Shown: positions 17,161 to 20,011 of the stretch, one piece after another
Numbering within the stretch: position 1 is the stretch's first letter
Layout of the letters: each line of letters opens with the position of its first letter
Assembly: GCA_003427395.1 (NCBI GenBank)
Contig: BFEA01000272.1
Location: 1,731,698-1,751,708, forward strand
Reading direction: 5' to 3'
From: Chara braunii
Lineage: Eukaryota; Streptophyta; Charophyceae; Charales; Characeae
DNA: 20,011 nucleotides
Translations under genes and position numbers: made by a program
The notes under the pieces: generated by a model
Told to the model about the DNA's origin: nothing
Seen by the model: the letters and a program-made list of their open reading frames with translations, nothing else
The model's database searches: none

Positions 17161-17290
17161 TGCATAACAAGTGCACAGTAAGGGCACAGCAAGTGCACAA
17201 CACGTGCACAGTAAGGGCACAACAAGTGCACAACAAATGCACAAGAATGGCACAACAAGAACACAACAAGTGCACAGTAAGGGCACGACC
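17161..17290. repeat. GTGCAC/GGCAC minisatellite with 33-bp higher-order period
   Basis: About eleven 10-13-bp units of the type caaGTGCACaac occur. The longer motif GTGCACAGTAAGGGCAC appears exactly at 17171-17187, 17204-17220 and 17270-17286, offsets of 33 and 66 bp. Because 33 is a multiple of three, open frames persist on both strands; these are artefacts of the period. Confidence 0.85.
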
Positions 17291-17592
17291 AAACATAATG
17301 GCAACCCAACAAATGCTGGGTGGACAACAACAAACACAACAACAAGGCAATATACACAGCAACAAACAACAAACTCTGCGAAGCACAACAATAGTGACTC
17401 ACACAACAATACAATAAGATCAATTAGCCAAAAATGCGCAGCGAAACCGAATATGCACAGTGGTCGTGCGCAACAACAAGGCTCAATAGTACTTCAACAA
17501 AACACAACGGACAACGCCTGCCCACTCCACGCCCCAGGCTTGCGAGATCACCACAACTCCTTAACAACTGAGTGAACGAACGAACTCTCACT
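17291..17592. other. CAA/ACA-rich stretch
   Basis: An imperfect ACAACA-rich tract (about 17325-17415) follows the minisatellite and gives Gln/Thr/Asn-rich frames on the + strand. No gene is supported. Confidence 0.5.
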
Positions 17593-17703
17593 CTCTGAGC
17601 GAAAACTTGAAACTTCAGATCCTTCTTAATCTCTGGGTAGAAACTCCTAACTGCAGATCCTTCCTCATCTTTGAGCAAAAACTCCAAACTGCAGATCCTT
17701 AAT
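17593..17703. repeat. 38-bp tandem repeat, about three copies
   Basis: Units start at 17593, 17631 and 17669 with ctctgagc-, ctctgggt- and ctttgagc-, and each contains a CTGCAGATCCTT-like block. They are diverged but aligned without gaps at exactly 38 bp. Confidence 0.85.
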
Positions 17704-18069
17704 GAAAGTCAGATAGTCGAATGTTACCCTGACTATAGAAATACACAGATACAACTATCCTGAATGCAAAAGTTCAGAGATGCGACACTGTTGAAGACTC
17801 AAAGCACGGACCCAAATTTCGATGAAAGCATGTACTGGCCACCACCACAAATACGAACGAAGCTCTCTCTCTTTTGTGTGCGTCACGACGCACACTTACT
17901 CCTCTGCCATACTTGCAACCTACCGTGTATCTAGTTACAGACAAGACCAGATACAAACATGACTGAAGGGGGGCCCCAATAAAAATACAGCTACGAGGAT
18001 CGAGGCAGCGACCCTCAAGTGCACGGAGATGGACGCGACAACGACCTGAGGTGCGCGCTGTCGGCCCCC
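17704..18069. other. Intergenic DNA, nothing recognised
   Basis: A minus-strand frame (17774-18286) is open across this stretch and into the repeat copy at 18070. Its length (170 codons) is above chance expectation for AT-rich DNA, but GC content is higher here and the protein shows no recognisable feature, so it is not called. Confidence 0.35.
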
Positions 18070-18325
18070 GCCTTTTTTCCTGCAGAGGCGGGAGCCCTCC
18101 CGGCCATGTCACGCAGGAGTTAAACAAAAACACAACATAAGAGACAACTTGGGAACGACGCGAAATAATCTCACTAACCGCTGAGACGAGTGTGTGGTCG
18201 CATCGTTCCTTCGCCGCTCTAAGCGGGTGCGCCAACTGTATATCCCACGGAGTCCTACGATAGGATAGGTTCCCGCGGGGCACCACTTGCTTCCCTAAGG
18301 GACTGTCTTAGGTCGAACACCACAA
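18070..18325. repeat. Diverged partial third copy of the 750-bp repeat
   Basis: CTGCAGAGGCGGGAGCCCTC, the CCGCTCTAAGCG/TGCGCCAAC region, CCTACGATAGGATA and the following CTTAGGT block line up in order with unit B from about 11889 to about 12070. Relative to A and B it has roughly 60 extra bases after GTCACGCAGGA. Homology fades after about 18325. It is in the same orientation as A and B, some 5.5 kb away. Confidence 0.65.
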
Positions 18326-19300
18326 AACAATGAAATAACCGCCAACAAGAAGTTGACTATGGACAATAATATTGGTGCAGCCAACAAGGTAGTCGTGCTG
18401 CCTTAGTTTTGACTTGATGAGATGCGCTGCCAAAGTCATTCATTCCAACCTACCGTCGACCTAAGATTAGACATGCACACACTTGTCGCCGTACGTTCCT
18501 AATCTTTTCGATGACAGACTGCTTTGTGGATGATTCTTTATCAGGTGTATTGCTTGAAATGTTGCATGCCTCACCCTCTAGGACGTGCTCTGGGGTACTC
18601 ATCCTTCTCGCCCGAGCACAAGACTCGGATCTCAAAAGTCGGACCGTCTCCACCGAATCGGCAAAGTGCCCCCCCCGTAGAAACGGTCCACTCTGGGTCG
18701 ATAACAGGGCTGACTCCTAAAGCAACGAATCCCCGCCCCAGATGCTTTCTTGAAAGATGAGAATGTGTTCACCGCAAGAAGGTTTTCACTGTTCTTGTTC
18801 TCTAAACTCAAGGTAACTCGGACGAAAATAAAAGTCAAGAGTGAGAGATAAAGACTCATTCGGACAGGTGCAAATAGGAGGGTCGATCGGGATAGAACGA
18901 GTTTTATAGGGAAAAGTTAAATTCATTATGCTTTGATTCTCTTTCTGTTTTCAAGATTCCTTTTCTCACTGCACGCATCGATTATCCTTCAAAAATAGCA
19001 AGCAAGTTCACCTAACTCACTGACGAAAGGAAAAAAAGGTAAGGAGGCGAAACTCTCCATCATTTTGTCAAACAACATTTTGTCACACTTTCATACATAG
19101 CCTTTTTACTCACCTGCATACCACACAGAGAACACGATAAAAAAAAGACCATCCAAGTCCCAGTACTCACGTCAGACCCACCTTTTCACTCATGCACGAC
19201 GCCCACAATCTCACTCAACCTTTTCTTTTGAACATTTAAAGCGAAAGGGTCAAGCAATGTGTGGGTGCACACAGGTGTGAAGGGAGTCTGAGTCCTCCAC
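18326..19300. other. Unrecognised DNA, possibly LTR-like
   Basis: Short frames (for example + 18511-18720) show no family. The stretch lies upstream of a primer-binding-site-like sequence at 19637 and has a TATA-like gttttataggg near 18900, so part of it could be an LTR, but no second LTR copy is present to test this. Confidence 0.3.
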
Positions 19301-19404
19301 TGACTGACCTTGAGTGAAGTGGTGTTCAACGCGCTGTGGCTCACTCAAGAAAGCCAAGTAACATATACGCGTCGCCGAAGAAACCGCAGTCCCGAGGTAA
19401 GTCT

Positions 19405-19590
19405 TGGGTCAACTGTTTGTCCCAATCTGTTCCTGACTCGCAAGTTTCACTCGCGGCAGTCCCAAGTGCTGAGATGGCGAGCCGCACTCGTCCCAAAAAA
19501 ATCCACTGCGTCATGCGTCGATCCCAACTGATCCCAAGTGGTCCCAAGTGGTCCCGCACTACTGCTTGTAGCATCAGATGGTCCCAACTG
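19405..19590. repeat. GTCCCAAGTG-rich degenerate short repeat
   Basis: TCCCAA followed by GTG or CTG recurs at irregular 10-50 bp spacing, including two adjacent copies of TCCCAAGTGG at about 19531-19550. Confidence 0.6.
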
Positions 19591-19636
19591 CTGAAACCGC
19601 TCTCACCACGCTCTCAAAAAAAATAATAACACTACC

Positions 19637-19649
19637 TGGTGTCAGAACC
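19637..19649 (+). other. Primer-binding-site-like sequence
   Basis: TGGTGTCAGAACC resembles the initiator-Met tRNA primer site used by many plant LTR retrotransposons (TGGTATCAGAGC; 10 of 12 positions). The preceding ...AATAACA then five bases would fit an LTR end. No gag or pol follows, so this is tentative. Confidence 0.3.
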
Positions 19650-19681
19650 GCAAGTGCCACGCTATGTGTCCGAAATTGGAG

Positions 19682-19748
19682 TCAACGGGGGTTTCCCGTT
19701 GAAAGGTTCAACGATCGTTGAAACCGCGTTAGAACACGGTAAAACGCG
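19682..19748. repeat. Three consecutive perfect hairpins
   Basis: TCAACGGG/CCCGTTGA (19682-19702, 5-nt loop), the 16-bp palindrome TTCAACGATCGTTGAA (19707-19722) and CGCGTT/AACGCG (19725-19748, 12-nt loop) follow one another almost without gaps. An outer pair GTGTC (19639-19643) and GACAC (19748-19752) could close the set, and eleven T residues follow at 19756-19766. Confidence 0.75.
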
Positions 19749-19802
19749 ACACAAATTTTTTTTTTTCGCAGCAAAAGCATAATAATAAAAAAAAAAACAA
19801 CA

Positions 19803-19841
19803 TATGGGGGTGTAAATGTTTTTGCGCTCTACATCCCCATA
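19803..19841. repeat. Inverted repeat in A/T-rich context
   Basis: TATGGGGGTGTA and TACATCCCCATA pair at 11 of 12 positions around a 15-nt loop, with A-rich and T-rich flanks extending the pairing imperfectly. It may be a small foldback element. Confidence 0.65.
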
Positions 19842-19932
19842 TTTTTAGTTTTATTTTTTGAGCATTTAAAATATTTTTAAAAAAATCAAAAACCTAACCC
19901 GACTAAAAAAAAATCAAATTATTATTTTTTTT

Positions 19933-19956
19933 GATTGATTGATTGATTGATTGATT
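19933..19956. repeat. (GATT)6 microsatellite
   Basis: Six exact GATT units. Confidence 0.95.
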
Positions 19957-19977
19957 GGTGGGGGATGGGTCGCCCCC

Positions 19978-20011
19978 CGACCCCCACCCACCCACCCACC
20001 CACCCACCCAC
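19978..20011. repeat. (CCCA)n microsatellite at window end
   Basis: CCCA units run to the edge, preceded by a small hairpin (GGGTCG at 19967-19972 with CGACCC at 19978-19983). Confidence 0.9.

Noticed and set aside
17130-17575. Cys/Leu-rich minus-strand and Gln/Thr-rich plus-strand proteins
   Set aside because: All come from the 33-bp period minisatellite and the ACA-rich tract, and are open in several frames at once.
17774-18286. 170-codon minus-strand gene
   Set aside because: Its N-terminal third is the third copy of the 745-bp repeat, whose other copies do not keep the frame open, and no domain is visible.

Overview
This window reads as intergenic DNA from a large, repeat-rich eukaryotic nuclear genome, most likely a land plant. 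The main evidence is a decayed non-LTR retrotransposon frame whose end resembles the zf-RVT C-terminus of plant L1-type LINEs. Supporting evidence is a tRNA-derived SINE, a non-autonomous hAT-like element with an 8-bp target duplication, long-armed foldback MITEs, many microsatellites, and no intact long gene. Nothing bacterial or organellar was seen. The species cannot be named from the sequence.

Layout. 1-1860: purine-rich low-complexity DNA ((CT)n, GGA/GAG tracts, a GGGGCA minisatellite) with a small foldback at about 858-958. 1893-2524: a complete SINE with 13-bp target duplications and an internally duplicated 3' body. 2525-4009: LINE remnant, in one reading frame broken by stops. 4010-7330: AT-rich DNA with a small GC-headed hAT-like relic (about 4973-5327) that carries a perfect 24-bp palindrome. 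7370-7570: G-rich tract. 8236-8941: two adjacent foldback elements; a third relative lies at 16074-16439. 9280-10650: short unrecognised ORFs. 11114-12605: two tandem units of about 745 bp, with a diverged partial third copy at 18070-18325. 13425-14060: array of roughly 120-bp units. 14380-16047: array of stem-loop units, interrupted by a 778-bp hAT-like element at 14760-15537. 16440-17600: a possible minus-strand exon and a GTGCAC minisatellite. 17593-17703: a 38-bp tandem repeat. 18326-20011: unrecognised DNA, a short GTCCCAAGTG-rich stretch, three consecutive hairpins followed by a T-tract, and (GATT)n and (CCCA)n at the edge.

The most unusual signal is the 14.38-16.05 kb array. About eleven units share a loop near caaaccgaagccacatt, usually 17 nt. 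Each is flanked by a stem whose sequence differs between units yet, in most units, still pairs with its own partner. That is the pattern expected when structure rather than sequence is kept. No working gene system can be reconstructed; the window is best read as nested mobile elements and tandem repeats.
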